Shown one piece after another: positions 25,550 to 34,474 of a DNA stretch of 48,638 nucleotides. The notes below the pieces were generated by a model. It did not search any database, was not told the DNA's origin, and worked only from the letters and a program-made list of their open reading frames with translations. Source of the stretch: Sulfurimonadaceae bacterium (GTDB lineage Bacteria > Campylobacterota > Campylobacteria > Campylobacterales > Sulfurimonadaceae); NCBI GenBank assembly GCA_016744575.1, contig JADGEC010000011.1, positions 1-48,638 on the forward strand, read 5' to 3'. A program made the position numbers and the translations under genes. The first letter of the stretch is position 1; each line of letters begins with the position of its first letter.

Positions 25550-26449
25550 ATGCTAAAAGATTTTGCCAAATTGCAGACTTTTCTGACCGTAGTCAAGGAG
25601 AAAAGCTTTTCGAAAGCGTCTGCTAAACTTGGGATCTCACAACCGGCAGTGACACAGCAGATCAAATTCATTGAGAACTATCTCGATACAAGGATCGTAG
25701 AGAGAAAAAAGAACGGTATAAAGTTGACAAAAGAGGGCGAGGACCTTTACCGTATAGCTGTAAGATTGGAAAAGGCCATCTCATCGAGCGAGAAAGAGCT
25801 GTTGAAGATCATCAACAAAGACTTCACCTTTATTCTTGGTGCATCATACTCCATCGGTAACTATGTCCTGCCGGCTTATCTAAGTAAGATCAAGGAGAAG
25901 ATCAATAATGAGGTCTATATCCATGCCGGGATGTCGGTCGATGTCATCGATGAGCTTGAAGACAAGAAGATCGACCTTGCACTGATAGAGTCACCAGTCA
26001 TGCGCGACAATGTCATCTATCGCGAATGGGCAGATGATGAACTTGTCGTCTGTTCCAATCAGCCTATCCCCAAGCAGCTCAAGCGAGAGGACCTCTTTGG
26101 TTTTGACTGGATCTGCCGTGATGAGTACTCCCACACCCGTAAACTTGCTTCTGAAGCCTTTGATGAGTTTGGTGTAGAGTGTAGTACTTTTAATGTCATC
26201 GGTGTAGTGGCTACACCAACAGCGATCAAAGAGACGCTGATGCACACACCGAGAGACTCTGAACGTCCTGTCGTCTCCATCATCTCCCGACACGTCATCT
26301 CAGAAGAGTTGACAACAGGCAGACTCTATGAAGCTCGACTCAGAAATGTCAAGATCCAAAGAAAACTTTATATCGCCTATACAAAAGAGCGCAAGCATGA
26401 CGCATTTATCGATAATGTCGTCAATTATCTTCTGACTATCAAGATCTAA
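25550..26449 (+). CDS. LysR-family transcriptional regulator
   Basis: The 299-residue protein has an N-terminal winged HTH (LQTFLTVVKEKSFSKASAKL, GISQPAVTQQIKFIENYL) and a periplasmic-binding-like effector domain (about 90-299). It resembles CysB/CysL-type LysR proteins of Campylobacterota by general layout; the effector is unknown. It is divergent from uvrD across a 174-base AT-rich gap that holds ATAA/TTAT inverted repeats around 25504-25530, possible self-binding sites. AGGA lies seven bases before ATG. Confidence 0.92.
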   Translation: MLKDFAKLQTFLTVVKEKSFSKASAKLGISQPAVTQQIKFIENYLDTRIVERKKNGIKLTKEGEDLYRIAVRLEKAISSSEKELLKIINKDFTFILGASYSIGNYVLPAYLSKIKEKINNEVYIHAGMSVDVIDELEDKKIDLALIESPVMRDNVIYREWADDELVVCSNQPIPKQLKREDLFGFDWICRDEYSHTRKLASEAFDEFGVECSTFNVIGVVATPTAIKETLMHTPRDSERPVVSIISRHVISEELTTGRLYEARLRNVKIQRKLYIAYTKERKHDAFIDNVVNYLLTIKI

Positions 26450-26465
26450 GCTAGCTTCTTTTCCG

Positions 26466-26485
26466 GATGACCACTTCGGGTCATC
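26466..26485. terminator. hairpin between convergent LysR and SspB-like genes
   Basis: GATGACC (26466-26472) pairs with GGTCATC (26479-26485) over a six-base loop. A T-rich run follows on the plus strand after about 13 bases. It may act for both converging genes. Confidence 0.5.
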
Positions 26486-26494
26486 GCACTCTGA

Positions 26495-26962
26495 CTATTT
26501 TTCTTTTTTGATAAACTTATCGTTTTCCGGGTTAGCCAGGAAAGCAGACATCGAGTTTTTGACGCCTTCGCCACTGTTTGGCTGATGGTTGATCTCTTGT
26601 CTACTATCTGGTGTGGCGAGGTTGACAAAGATCGGTGTCTCATCGATGATGATCTGCATGATACTAAGCAGAGGAACAGAGACAAAACTTCCGACGTTCT
26701 CATTACCGAAGCCTGCTTCAAAGATAAGCCTGTCATCATCGATTCGTGCACTCTCAAAGGTATAGCCAGCCAGAAAGAAAAGGGTCATGGGTCGGAACTC
26801 ATCGGTGATGTTCTTGGGAAGTTCCGGATCAAAGGTGAGCTGGTCTATCTTACATAAGATCCCGAAGTTCTGCTCCTGTTCAAAGAGGTATATCAGCAGC
26901 TCCTGGATGTGACTGCGCATGATCTGTCCAAATGACTCGTTCTTGACTATGTTGAAAAGCAT
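26495..26962 (-). CDS. SspB-like protein (possible ClpXP adaptor)
   Basis: The 155-residue protein has a segment ARIDDDRLIFEAGFGNENVG followed by FVSVPLLSIMQIII. This lines up by eye with the SspB core (a beta strand, R-F-x-A-x-F-G, then VSVPLxAVLAI) that binds ssrA-tagged substrates. As in SspB, a flexible polar linker (about 115-145) leads to a short charged C-terminal tail (NPENDKFIKKEK), where SspB carries its ClpX-binding motif. If correct, it would deliver tagged proteins to ClpXP, complementing smpB at 7.2 kb. The similarity is modest and the N-terminal 60 residues are not recognised. GAGAGAA precedes ATG. Confidence 0.45.
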   Translation of the reverse strand: MLFNIVKNESFGQIMRSHIQELLIYLFEQEQNFGILCKIDQLTFDPELPKNITDEFRPMTLFFLAGYTFESARIDDDRLIFEAGFGNENVGSFVSVPLLSIMQIIIDETPIFVNLATPDSRQEINHQPNSGEGVKNSMSAFLANPENDKFIKKEK

Positions 26963-27016
26963 CGTTCTCTCATTTTTGGGTACTCGTATGCGCTGATAGT
27001 GCCGGAGATACCATGA

Positions 27017-27595
27017 TTATTTTGGTGAGATTATACCATTTTTGACTTGAACAAATCCGAGCATGGCATTCATGATAGCAGTACTCTGATAACGATGCAG
27101 ACTCTCCAGAGAGATATCGGCTTCGAGCAGGCTACCTTCATCAAGTAGTCTTGCTCGTGTCGTTCCCTGAAGTAACGGTCTCGCAGGAGTGAACCACCTT
27201 TCACCATCATAGAGTGCGATGTTGGCGATGGTCGTATCGGTGAGCAGACCATCTTTGACTATCACGACATCATCGTGATCTTCCCGTCTGGTAAAAAGCT
27301 TATCAAGCCTCTCTCTATCAGCGTATTTATGTGAGTACTCTATCTCATCATCGATGACAGCCTTGAGTGAATGAAAAGTCCGGATCGTGTAGGGTAGATA
27401 CTCAGCATTGATCTCTTTATCATCATAAAGGATGCGGCAGCGGTAGAGTCCATGTTCTGGTGCTTTGAGTAGTCGGGAGAGTCGGTAGTCGACATCACAT
27501 CCGATGGATCTCAGTGTACGATCAAGTCGTTTTTGATGATAGTCGAGATGAAAGAGTCGACCATCTTCCGCTTTGATCGACTCCAGAAATCGCAT
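27017..27595 (-). CDS. class IV aminotransferase/aminodeoxychorismate lyase-like
   Basis: This is a short (193-residue) fold-type IV PLP enzyme. The N-terminus MRFLESIKAEDGRLFHLDYH matches PabC-like proteins, EYSHKYADR contains the expected PLP lysine, and VIVKDGLLTDTTIANIALYD with FTPARPLLQGTTRARLL forms the cofactor-phosphate region. The probable role is folate synthesis (4-amino-4-deoxychorismate to p-aminobenzoate) or a related amino-acid reaction. GTG 27604, overlapping cysK, or ATG 27595 may start it. Confidence 0.8.
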   Translation of the reverse strand: MRFLESIKAEDGRLFHLDYHQKRLDRTLRSIGCDVDYRLSRLLKAPEHGLYRCRILYDDKEINAEYLPYTIRTFHSLKAVIDDEIEYSHKYADRERLDKLFTRREDHDDVVIVKDGLLTDTTIANIALYDGERWFTPARPLLQGTTRARLLDEGSLLEADISLESLHRYQSTAIMNAMLGFVQVKNGIISPK

Positions 27596-27596
27596 C

Positions 27597-28520
27597 TTAC
27601 TCACTAAAGAGTGCAGTACTCAAGTAGCGCTCACCGGTATCACACAAGATGGTGACGATGGTCTTACCTCTGTTCTGCGGACGTGAAGCGACCTCTGTCG
27701 CAGCATAGACATTGGCACCGGCAGAGATGCCGACGAGCAGTCCCTCTTCTTTGGCTAGCATACGTGCAGTATCCATCGCGTCATCATTACTGACACGCAA
27801 GACTTCGCCATAGATCTCAGTGTTTAAGATATCGGGGACAAAACCTGCACCGATACCCTGGATCTTATGGGGACCTGGCTTTCCTCCGGAGAGTATCGGA
27901 GAGTCTTCTGGCTCGACTGCGATGATCTCGACATCAGGAAGCACTTTACGCAAGGCTTCAGAGGTCCCAGTCAGTGTCCCTCCGGTCCCTACGGCAGCGA
28001 TGAAGATATCTACATGCTCATCGGTATCACGAAGTATCTCCTGCGCAGTAGTCTTGCGGTGGACATCAGGGTTGGATGCGTTTTGAAACTGCTGGAGTAT
28101 GGTACTGTTCTCGATATTACTTTGGAGATCGACGGCCTTGTCAATAGCGCCTTTCATCCCGCCTGCTGCAGGGGTGAGTACTAGTTCAGCACCAAGGGCT
28201 TTAAGCAGATTACGGCGTTCCATACTCATAGATTCGGGCATGGTCAGTATCAGTCTAAGGTCTAGTGCTGCGCAGATAGATGCGAGTGCTACTCCGGTAT
28301 TGCCGCTGGTGGGTTCGATGATAGTCGTATCACTGTTCACACTGCCATCTTCCATGGCTGTCTTGATCATATTGGCACCAATACGATCCTTGACAGAACT
28401 AGTCGGGTTCATAAACTCACATTTGCCCAAGATGGTGGCACCTGTCTGTTTTGAGGGGGTATTGAGTCTGACAAGCGGGGTATTACCGATGAGCTCGATG
28501 ATGTTGTTTGCGATGTTCAT
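27597..28520 (-). CDS. cysK: cysteine synthase A
   Basis: The 307-residue enzyme begins MNIANNIIELIGNTPLVRLN. It has the PLP lysine in NPTSSVKDRIGANMI, the PTSGNTGVALA loop, GTGGTLTGTSEAL, and the PHKIQGIGAGFVP segment of O-acetylserine sulfhydrylases. It makes cysteine from O-acetylserine and sulfide. The frame is open 72 bases further upstream, but family alignment and an AAGG site place the start at 28520. The class IV aminotransferase follows directly. Confidence 0.95.
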   Translation of the reverse strand: MNIANNIIELIGNTPLVRLNTPSKQTGATILGKCEFMNPTSSVKDRIGANMIKTAMEDGSVNSDTTIIEPTSGNTGVALASICAALDLRLILTMPESMSMERRNLLKALGAELVLTPAAGGMKGAIDKAVDLQSNIENSTILQQFQNASNPDVHRKTTAQEILRDTDEHVDIFIAAVGTGGTLTGTSEALRKVLPDVEIIAVEPEDSPILSGGKPGPHKIQGIGAGFVPDILNTEIYGEVLRVSNDDAMDTARMLAKEEGLLVGISAGANVYAATEVASRPQNRGKTIVTILCDTGERYLSTALFSE

Positions 28521-28646
28521 AAGGTCGCCTTGTTGATGGTGGGATGAGGACGACTCTGCTACCAGAGGTATACAAGAGTGGTCTTTTGCCATAGTCTAAT
28601 AGATGCTTAGTTAAAAGAGCGTAAAGTTGACCTAAAGAGTATGGTA

Positions 28647-29744
28647 TCAGATCATCTGCTCTTTTAGGTCTCGAATGATCATGTTTTGACGTTTGACGAT
28701 TATCTTGCTGACACTGTTCTCTTCCGCGTTGTCGAGGGTAAATTGGAAGTGGTACTTGTAGCCGCCTTCAAAGGCTGAACGGTGAATGAACATCGACTCT
28801 ACTTCCAATGGTGCCTCTGCCTCAAGAAGTTCGGCAGGTAGTCTGATGCTGACATCGTCTCCTGAACGCACAGGCAGACCCCGGTTTGATACGACAGCAA
28901 GTCCACCGATGGAGATATCGAAGAGGGTGACAATAAAGCTTGAGTCACCGTGTCTCAGTACGATAGTAAAAGATTGAAAGGGGTGGACCCGTACGGTCTG
29001 GCGTTTATGAAAGGAGGTCGAGAGTTGATCGAAACGACTTAGTTCCAGCAGGTCGTGCCCTTTTACTATCCGACGTTTGACAGAAGCATAGAGATCCAGT
29101 TCGAATTGGTCATCACGCAGGATATAGATACCTCCTTGAAAAGAGGCGGCGACATCTTGCAGGGAGTGTGCTTTGATGAGTACACTGTCCGCGCTGGTAT
29201 GGACGACATTAGCCTTATACTGGATAGGTACGCTGCGGTAGGTGTTCAACACCTTGATGGAACCTTTTGCTTTACGGACCTTTTCCAGTGCGCTGATCGC
29301 CAGGTCATCGGGTGGAAGGGTCGATGTCTTTTGCTTGTGCTGAGTAGACTGTTTTGTACTGATCTCGACGATCTCATCAAGTGCCTGAGTCACCTGGACG
29401 AACTGTTTCCAGCTTCTTGGCTTTGAGAAGAAGGATTTACTGTATTGGTGGATGAAGACCAAAAAAAGACTGGAGAGAAAACTATTTATATTCGCAGGGG
29501 CTTTAAGGGTCTTTGACAGTTTGTTTAGTACCGGTTCAAGCGTTGTCGGCCGGTTTATAAATAGAGTGTTGTACAAGATCAGTGCAAGACCGGCGGCATC
29601 TTTACGTTCAAGGGAACTTTGGCACTGGTTCTTGCATAACTGCAGAAACGTCTTGACAAAAGTCTGCTTGTACTCTTTGATGTTGAACTTCTCATGTGAG
29701 ACTCTGGCCAGAATGGCTAAGAGATCAGCTTCTTTATTATCCAT
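28647..29744 (-). CDS. PilZ domain protein
   Basis: The protein has a helical N-terminal region (about 1-135), a middle domain (about 145-235) and a C-terminal PilZ domain. The c-di-GMP motifs are visible: an R-x-x-x-R-like KRQTVRV followed by DISIGGLAVVS (DxSxxG). It is therefore a likely cyclic di-GMP receptor. Its output is unknown; motility or PNAG production are possibilities in this genome. The ORF opens with GTG 29750, two codons before ATG 29744; neither has a clear ribosome site. Confidence 0.82.
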   Translation of the reverse strand: MDNKEADLLAILARVSHEKFNIKEYKQTFVKTFLQLCKNQCQSSLERKDAAGLALILYNTLFINRPTTLEPVLNKLSKTLKAPANINSFLSSLFLVFIHQYSKSFFSKPRSWKQFVQVTQALDEIVEISTKQSTQHKQKTSTLPPDDLAISALEKVRKAKGSIKVLNTYRSVPIQYKANVVHTSADSVLIKAHSLQDVAASFQGGIYILRDDQFELDLYASVKRRIVKGHDLLELSRFDQLSTSFHKRQTVRVHPFQSFTIVLRHGDSSFIVTLFDISIGGLAVVSNRGLPVRSGDDVSIRLPAELLEAEAPLEVESMFIHRSAFEGGYKYHFQFTLDNAEENSVSKIIVKRQNMIIRDLKEQMI

Positions 29745-29811
29745 GTTCACTACTGTTTATTGAATTGATGATCGTGTATTGGGGTGATAATACTTTAGAT
29801 GCTCTAAGAGT

Positions 29812-30018
29812 CTACTTAGAGTCAGGCTTCCCGGCAGAGAGTCGTTCTTCTCTTAACGCATCATGAGCAAGTTGACGGACCCAGTCGTTGAACTTGATGT
29901 CATTGCGTATACAGTATGCACCAAAGAGCTCTAGCTCTTCGGTCGTCAGCATCATCTCGATCTCTTTGAGTGTCTCTGTCGCTGATAGCGACTCGATTGT
30001 CTTGATAGTCTGTTCCAT
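29812..30018 (-). CDS. small cytoplasmic protein, unknown
   Basis: This 68-residue, mostly helical protein (LTTEELELFGAYCIRNDIKF, then WVRQLAHDALREERL) has a pattern reminiscent of short ribbon-helix-helix or CopG-like helices but is not assignable. It has no clear ribosome site; a TAAACT box lies six bases before ATG, so transcription may start at the codon. It is divergent from the ABM-like gene. Codon-like composition and a solid start support it as real. Confidence 0.5.
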   Translation of the reverse strand: MEQTIKTIESLSATETLKEIEMMLTTEELELFGAYCIRNDIKFNDWVRQLAHDALREERLSAGKPDSK

Positions 30019-30091
30019 AAAGACAGTTTACCCTAACATTATTTCGTTTTTTGATAAAATGATAGCTATAAGATTCCAGAAAAGGTTTAGC

Positions 30092-30619
30092 ATGATCATA
30101 AACGAGATCTCGATCACTCCAAAAGAGGATGAGAAGAAAGCAGTACTGGCTCTCTTGGTCGACCTTATCAAAGCAGTCCGGAAAGAGAAAGGCTCCAAGT
30201 CAGCTGAGCTCTATACGCTTTACGAACAAGATGGCGATCTGATGGCCAAGTTTGGTTGGAAAGATGAAGCGGCTTATCTGGCGCATCAAGAGGGTAAGGC
30301 ATTTCAGACCTTTCATGATGAGGCTGCCAGTCTTGTCGAGACTCTTCATAGCAGGATGCTTATGCATATCGTCATAGAGAACGAGCAGCATCCGCTTGAT
30401 GATATCTACGACGCCGTCTATGACCTCTCACTCTCCATACCATTTGCCGGGCCTACGACGAAGAAGATCTTGGACAAAGCGCATATGCGTGAGGTCGGAA
30501 AAGGCTTTATGATCGGGTTCAAACCTTTTTATCCACGTCGTACTCTTGGTTTTATCGGTAAGAAAAGCAGTGAGTTCCTAGAGAAGAAGACCGGCATCGA
30601 CCACCGTAAAGTCTTCTAG
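30092..30619 (+). CDS. ABM-type alpha/beta-barrel protein with C-terminal extension
   Basis: Residues about 1-95 have the pattern of antibiotic biosynthesis monooxygenase-type dimeric barrels: KKAVLALLVDLIKAVRKEKG, SAELYTLYEQDGDLMAKFGW, then AAYLAHQEGKAFQTFHDEA. Such proteins include quinol monooxygenases. The C-terminal 80 residues (PLDDIYDAVYDLSLSIPFAG, ending LEKKTGIDHRKVF) are unrecognised. The frame extends upstream, but AAAGG before ATG 30092 and the family pattern support this start. It precedes hrpB by about 40 bases on the same strand. Confidence 0.6.
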   Translation: MIINEISITPKEDEKKAVLALLVDLIKAVRKEKGSKSAELYTLYEQDGDLMAKFGWKDEAAYLAHQEGKAFQTFHDEAASLVETLHSRMLMHIVIENEQHPLDDIYDAVYDLSLSIPFAGPTTKKILDKAHMREVGKGFMIGFKPFYPRRTLGFIGKKSSEFLEKKTGIDHRKVF

Positions 30620-30656
30620 ATATCATCACTTCTATCACTCATAAGTGCTTAAGGGG

Positions 30657-33191
30657 ATGATGCCTCACCTTCCCATCGATGAGGTGCTTCCCGATATCAA
30701 GGCGGCACTGGCAGACTCGACCCGTGCTGTCTTACAGGCACCGCCGGGTGCAGGTAAGACGACGATGGTCCCCCTTGCTTTACTGGATGAGAGTTGGCTC
30801 GATGGTAGACTCATCATCATGCTCGAACCTCGTCGTCTGGCCGCACGAAATGCTGCCGCCAGGATGGCTTCTCTTTTAGGTGAGAAGGCGGGTGAGACGG
30901 TTGGTTATCAGATCAAGATGGAGCGTTGTCTCTCAAAGAAGACGAAGATACTGGTCGTGACAGAGGGCATTCTTGCTCGTAGGTTACAGTCTGATCCCGC
31001 TTTGGAAGATGTGGCTCTGCTCATCTTTGATGAGTTTCATGAACGAAGTCTTCACGCAGACCTTTCGCTGGCACTGGCTTTACAGTCACAAGAGCTTTTA
31101 CGGCCAGAGCTTAGACTGCTTGTGATGTCGGCTACTCTTGCGGCGTCGTCTATCTCTGAACTGCTTGATGATGCTCCTGTCATAAGAAGTGAGGGAAAAA
31201 GTTTCCCTGTCAACACTACCTATCTTGACCCAAAGACTCCGCAACCGGACAGGAGAAGTCTGAACGCACGCTTGAGTACTGTTGTCATGGAGGCCTTACG
31301 TCAGGAAGAGGGGAGCATACTGGTCTTTCTTCCTGGTGCGCGAGAGATAAGAGCGTTACAAAAAAGTCTGGATGGACATATCTCCAAAGCAGCGATGACA
31401 TCAGTACTCATCGCACCCTTATATGGAGCCTTGAGTAAGACAGAACAAGACCATGCCATCTTACCTGCCGCGAAGGGGAAGAGAAAAGTCGTACTTGCGA
31501 CCAATATCGCGGAGACGAGTCTGACCATCGAAGGTATTACAATGGTCATCGACTCTGGACTTGAGCGAGTCTCACTATTTGATCCTGGCTCAGGTATGGA
31601 CCGTCTGGTCACTATACCTATCACGGAGGACTCAGCTACTCAAAGATGTGGACGGGCTGGACGTTTGGGACCTGGACACTGTTTTCGTTTATGGCATAAG
31701 GGTAGAGCCTTGATAAAGCATACGCGAGCAGAGCTGCTTAGTGCGGATCTGACATCGATGATGCTGGAGTTGGCGCAGTGGGGTGTCAAGGAACCGGAAG
31801 AGCTTAGATGGCTGGACCTTCCACCGAAAAAAGCAGTCGAACATGCGCTGGAATTACTTAAAGAGCTCTCTATGCTCTCTGCTGATGGAGTGATCACCAA
31901 GCATGGAGAAGCAGCTCTAGCGCTTGGCTTACATCCCAGACTGTCACATATGCTGCTAAAAGCGCAGTCCCTTGGTCATGCCTATGAGGGCTCACTACTA
32001 GCTGCTTTATTAAGTGAGGGAGATATCTTCCGCTCCTCACGCTCTACGGACATAGTCGAGCGACTGCGAATCTTGGATGAAAGGTCCTTTGGACACACGT
32101 CCGTCGATAGAGGGAAAGCCCAACGTGTACTCGAACAGGCTCAACGCTTTGGACAGAGACTGGAGAGAATGAAGCGGAAGGGCACGTTTGATGCTGAGAT
32201 CATCGGGGTGCTTCTGGGTTTTGCTTATCCTGACCGTATCGCACGACGCAGAGGGGCTAAGGAACGACGTTATCTACTTAGTGGCGGCAAAGGTGCCATC
32301 TTGGACCTGGAAAGTGAGCAGTTTGGCCGAGAGTTTCTGGCGGTAGCTGAGCTTGATGGAGCTAAGCAAGAAGCTCGGATCTACCTGGCAGCAGATATCA
32401 CCCTTGCGCAGATAGAGCACTACTTCTGGGAGCAGATAGGTGAAGAGCTCTCCGTAAGCTGGAATAGAGAGAGCGGACGTGTAGAGTCTCGGATAAAGAC
32501 GACTTTTTTACAGCTGTTACTTGAGGAGAGACAGAGTGACAAAGCCTCGTCGGAAGCTATTGCCCAAACGCTGATGGAAGGTATTCGCATGCAGGGTCTT
32601 GACGCTCTTCCCTGGACAAAAGAGGATCTTCATCTGCGGCAGAGAGTGACTTTTCTTAATATCTCAGAGCGTCGATACCCTGAGATCTTCTCACAAAATG
32701 ATATGCCAGATCTTAGTGAGGACTGGTTGTTAACGGAGATGGGACGATGGCTCTTACCCTATCTTTATGGTATCAGTGATCTAAAAGGGTGTCGACGACT
32801 GAACATGGGAAAGATCCTTACCAGTATGATAGATTGGAAGCAAAAACAGCTGATAGACGTGTTAGCTCCGGTCTCTATCACCGTGCCTAGTGGCTCGAAG
32901 ATAGCCATCGACTATAGTGACCCTGAGGTACCTGTCCTGGCGGTGCGTCTACAGGAGCTATTTGGTCAAAAAGAGACGCCCTCTATATTAAAAGGTCGGT
33001 GCAAGTTACTTATCCATCTCCTCTCTCCCGCCCATTGTCCCATGCAGGTGACCTCAGATCTGGAGAGCTTCTGGAATGGTGCTTATCATGATGTAAAGAA
33101 AGAGCTAAGAGGGAAGTATAAAAAACACTACTGGCCTGATGATCCACTGACGGCTCAGGCTACGAGTAGGACGAAGAAGCGTATGAAGTAG
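30657..33191 (+). CDS. hrpB: ATP-dependent helicase HrpB
   Basis: This DEAH-type RNA helicase of about 844 residues contains QAPPGAGKTTMVPLALL (Walker A), LIFDEFHERSLHADL (DEFH box), LVMSATLA (motif III), VVLATNIAETSLTIEGI and QRCGRAGRLGPGHCFRLW (motif VI). The long C-terminal part belongs to the HrpB family. The physiological role of HrpB is poorly defined in bacteria. The start is ambiguous among GTG 30645 and ATG 30657 or 30660, because AAGGGG directly abuts the ATG pair. Confidence 0.94.
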   Translation: MMPHLPIDEVLPDIKAALADSTRAVLQAPPGAGKTTMVPLALLDESWLDGRLIIMLEPRRLAARNAAARMASLLGEKAGETVGYQIKMERCLSKKTKILVVTEGILARRLQSDPALEDVALLIFDEFHERSLHADLSLALALQSQELLRPELRLLVMSATLAASSISELLDDAPVIRSEGKSFPVNTTYLDPKTPQPDRRSLNARLSTVVMEALRQEEGSILVFLPGAREIRALQKSLDGHISKAAMTSVLIAPLYGALSKTEQDHAILPAAKGKRKVVLATNIAETSLTIEGITMVIDSGLERVSLFDPGSGMDRLVTIPITEDSATQRCGRAGRLGPGHCFRLWHKGRALIKHTRAELLSADLTSMMLELAQWGVKEPEELRWLDLPPKKAVEHALELLKELSMLSADGVITKHGEAALALGLHPRLSHMLLKAQSLGHAYEGSLLAALLSEGDIFRSSRSTDIVERLRILDERSFGHTSVDRGKAQRVLEQAQRFGQRLERMKRKGTFDAEIIGVLLGFAYPDRIARRRGAKERRYLLSGGKGAILDLESEQFGREFLAVAELDGAKQEARIYLAADITLAQIEHYFWEQIGEELSVSWNRESGRVESRIKTTFLQLLLEERQSDKASSEAIAQTLMEGIRMQGLDALPWTKEDLHLRQRVTFLNISERRYPEIFSQNDMPDLSEDWLLTEMGRWLLPYLYGISDLKGCRRLNMGKILTSMIDWKQKQLIDVLAPVSITVPSGSKIAIDYSDPEVPVLAVRLQELFGQKETPSILKGRCKLLIHLLSPAHCPMQVTSDLESFWNGAYHDVKKELRGKYKKHYWPDDPLTAQATSRTKKRMK

Positions 33192-33194
33192 TGC

Positions 33195-33215
33195 TAAAGA
33201 GTCGTCAGCTCTTTA
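33195..33215. terminator. hairpin after hrpB
   Basis: TAAAGAG (33195-33201) pairs perfectly with CTCTTTA (33209-33215) over a seven-base loop, in the gap between convergent hrpB and the exported protein gene. There is no long T-run. Confidence 0.5.
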
Positions 33216-33241
33216 TATGATTGCAGGCAGTATTACCTCTT

Positions 33242-33703
33242 CTACTGTTGCGGACAATCTGCTCTAGTGACATCGATCACGAAAAGCTTCTCTTTGGACT
33301 TGGCACTGTTGTAGATGTAAGAGAGGGAGATACCACTTTCAAGAAAACGTTTTGAGGATTGGCAGGTGCCTTGTGTCACGGCCTGACGCATACGGGCATG
33401 GTCTTCAGTACGAACTGCCTCATCACTTTTTGCACCGGTATTGATCTCATAGATATAGATCAGAGTCAGGTCCTTTTTGGTGACATCGACAAGTGTCGTG
33501 TACTGGTCTATCTCCTGAGGCACGTTCTTGGAAAGCTCTGCGACCGCCATCTTCAGGACCTCTTGATTTTGAAACTTGTTGAGGTCCACATCCTCTTGTT
33601 TGATCTTACCCGTTTCCAGAGGCAGTACTGGCGCAGTAGTGGCAGCAAAAAGTACGGAGGTAGCAAAGAGTAGACTTAGAGAGAGTATGAACTGTTTATG
33701 CAT
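33242..33703 (-). CDS. exported protein, unknown function
   Basis: The 153-residue product starts with a signal peptide (HKQFILSLSLLFATSVLFAA). The mature part has two cysteines (GTCQSSKRFLESG and the C-terminal ADCPQQ) and a strand-helix pattern (TLIYIYEINTGAKSDEAV, SLSYIYNSAKSKEKLFVIDV). Similar small periplasmic proteins are common in Proteobacteria, but no family is recognised. It is convergent with hrpB and divergent from the tetR gene. Confidence 0.6.
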   Translation of the reverse strand: MHKQFILSLSLLFATSVLFAATTAPVLPLETGKIKQEDVDLNKFQNQEVLKMAVAELSKNVPQEIDQYTTLVDVTKKDLTLIYIYEINTGAKSDEAVRTEDHARMRQAVTQGTCQSSKRFLESGISLSYIYNSAKSKEKLFVIDVTRADCPQQ

Positions 33704-33801
33704 AGTATGATCCTGATCTTTTTGCCGTCATAATAGCTAAAAGATGGTCTTCTAAGGGTTAAACACGCTTAGCAAAGCAAAGATGCATTACACTTCATAG
33801 T

Positions 33802-34395
33802 ATGAAAGAGCCAAACAACACACGTGCAAGATTACTGGACATCACCTTTGAAGAGATCTATAAGAGCGGCTATAACGCGACAGCTATTGGGAGCATCTTA
33901 AAACGGGCAAACATACCCAAAGGGAGTATGTACCACTTCTTTGACTCTAAAAGATCTCTCGTCCTTGCTATGATAAAAGAGCGGCTTTATCCGAAGATGG
34001 ATGCGTTCTTTGATTACACGCCAAAGCCGGATATATCTATCTATAAAAACTTTGAGCAGACTTTTTTGATGATGAGCAGGCATGAACTGATGGTGATGTA
34101 CGGCTGTCCTCTACATCGTTTGATGGTGGAGCTCTCTGCAGTCGATGTGACTTTTGATGCACTTTTACTGACTAAATATGAAGAGATGCTTGCCGGTGTC
34201 ACCACACTTCTTAAAGAGGGAGTAGAGCGGGGTGAGTTTAGCAGAGATCTTGATCCGGACTCTTTCGCAAGGTTTCTTATCTCTTCGACATGGGGTGTAC
34301 TCTCGCTATCGCCTACTATCTCCTCCTCAGGGGAGTTTAACAAACACACGAAATATATCCTGACACTTTTGACGACCTATAAGAGAACCGACTAG
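33802..34395 (+). CDS. TetR-family transcriptional repressor
   Basis: The 197-residue protein has the TetR HTH: ARLLDITFEEIYKSGYNATA, then GSILKRANIPKGSMYHFFDSK. The C-terminal ligand domain (GCPLHRLMVELSAVD) resembles AcrR/NemR-type regulators that sense reactive electrophiles; the conserved-looking Cys in YGCPLH could be a sensor. Its stop codon lies inside a palindromic operator that, with a second copy, brackets the promoter of the next gene, so it probably represses that gene. No full operator is seen before its own start. No Shine-Dalgarno precedes ATG; a TACACT box lies eight bases upstream. Confidence 0.9.
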   Translation: MKEPNNTRARLLDITFEEIYKSGYNATAIGSILKRANIPKGSMYHFFDSKRSLVLAMIKERLYPKMDAFFDYTPKPDISIYKNFEQTFLMMSRHELMVMYGCPLHRLMVELSAVDVTFDALLLTKYEEMLAGVTTLLKEGVERGEFSRDLDPDSFARFLISSTWGVLSLSPTISSSGEFNKHTKYILTLLTTYKRTD

Positions 34396-34411
34396 ACCAT
34401 TTGGTCTAGTC
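34390..34411. promoter_or_regulatory. TetR operator site 1 (palindrome)
   Basis: Perfect ten-base arms GACTAGACCA and TGGTCTAGTC surround TT. It overlaps the tetR stop codon and the -35 region of the next promoter. The core TAGACC-N4-GGTCTA is shared with site 2. Confidence 0.85.
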
Positions 34412-34430
34412 TAAGGAAAAAACCTATACT
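34401..34430 (+). promoter_or_regulatory. promoter of the AhpD-like gene
   Basis: TTGGTC (34401-34406), an 18-base spacer and TATACT (34425-34430). The predicted start, near 34437, falls in operator site 2, so repressor bound at both sites would block polymerase. Confidence 0.6.
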
Positions 34431-34435
34431 ATGTC

Positions 34436-34455
34436 ACTAGACCGTATGGTCTAAT
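34436..34455. promoter_or_regulatory. TetR operator site 2 (palindrome)
   Basis: TAGACC (34438-34443), GTAT, GGTCTA (34448-34453). Its centre is 45 bases from that of site 1, and it covers the predicted transcription start. Confidence 0.82.
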
Positions 34456-34474
34456 CAATAATAAAGGTCACTGC

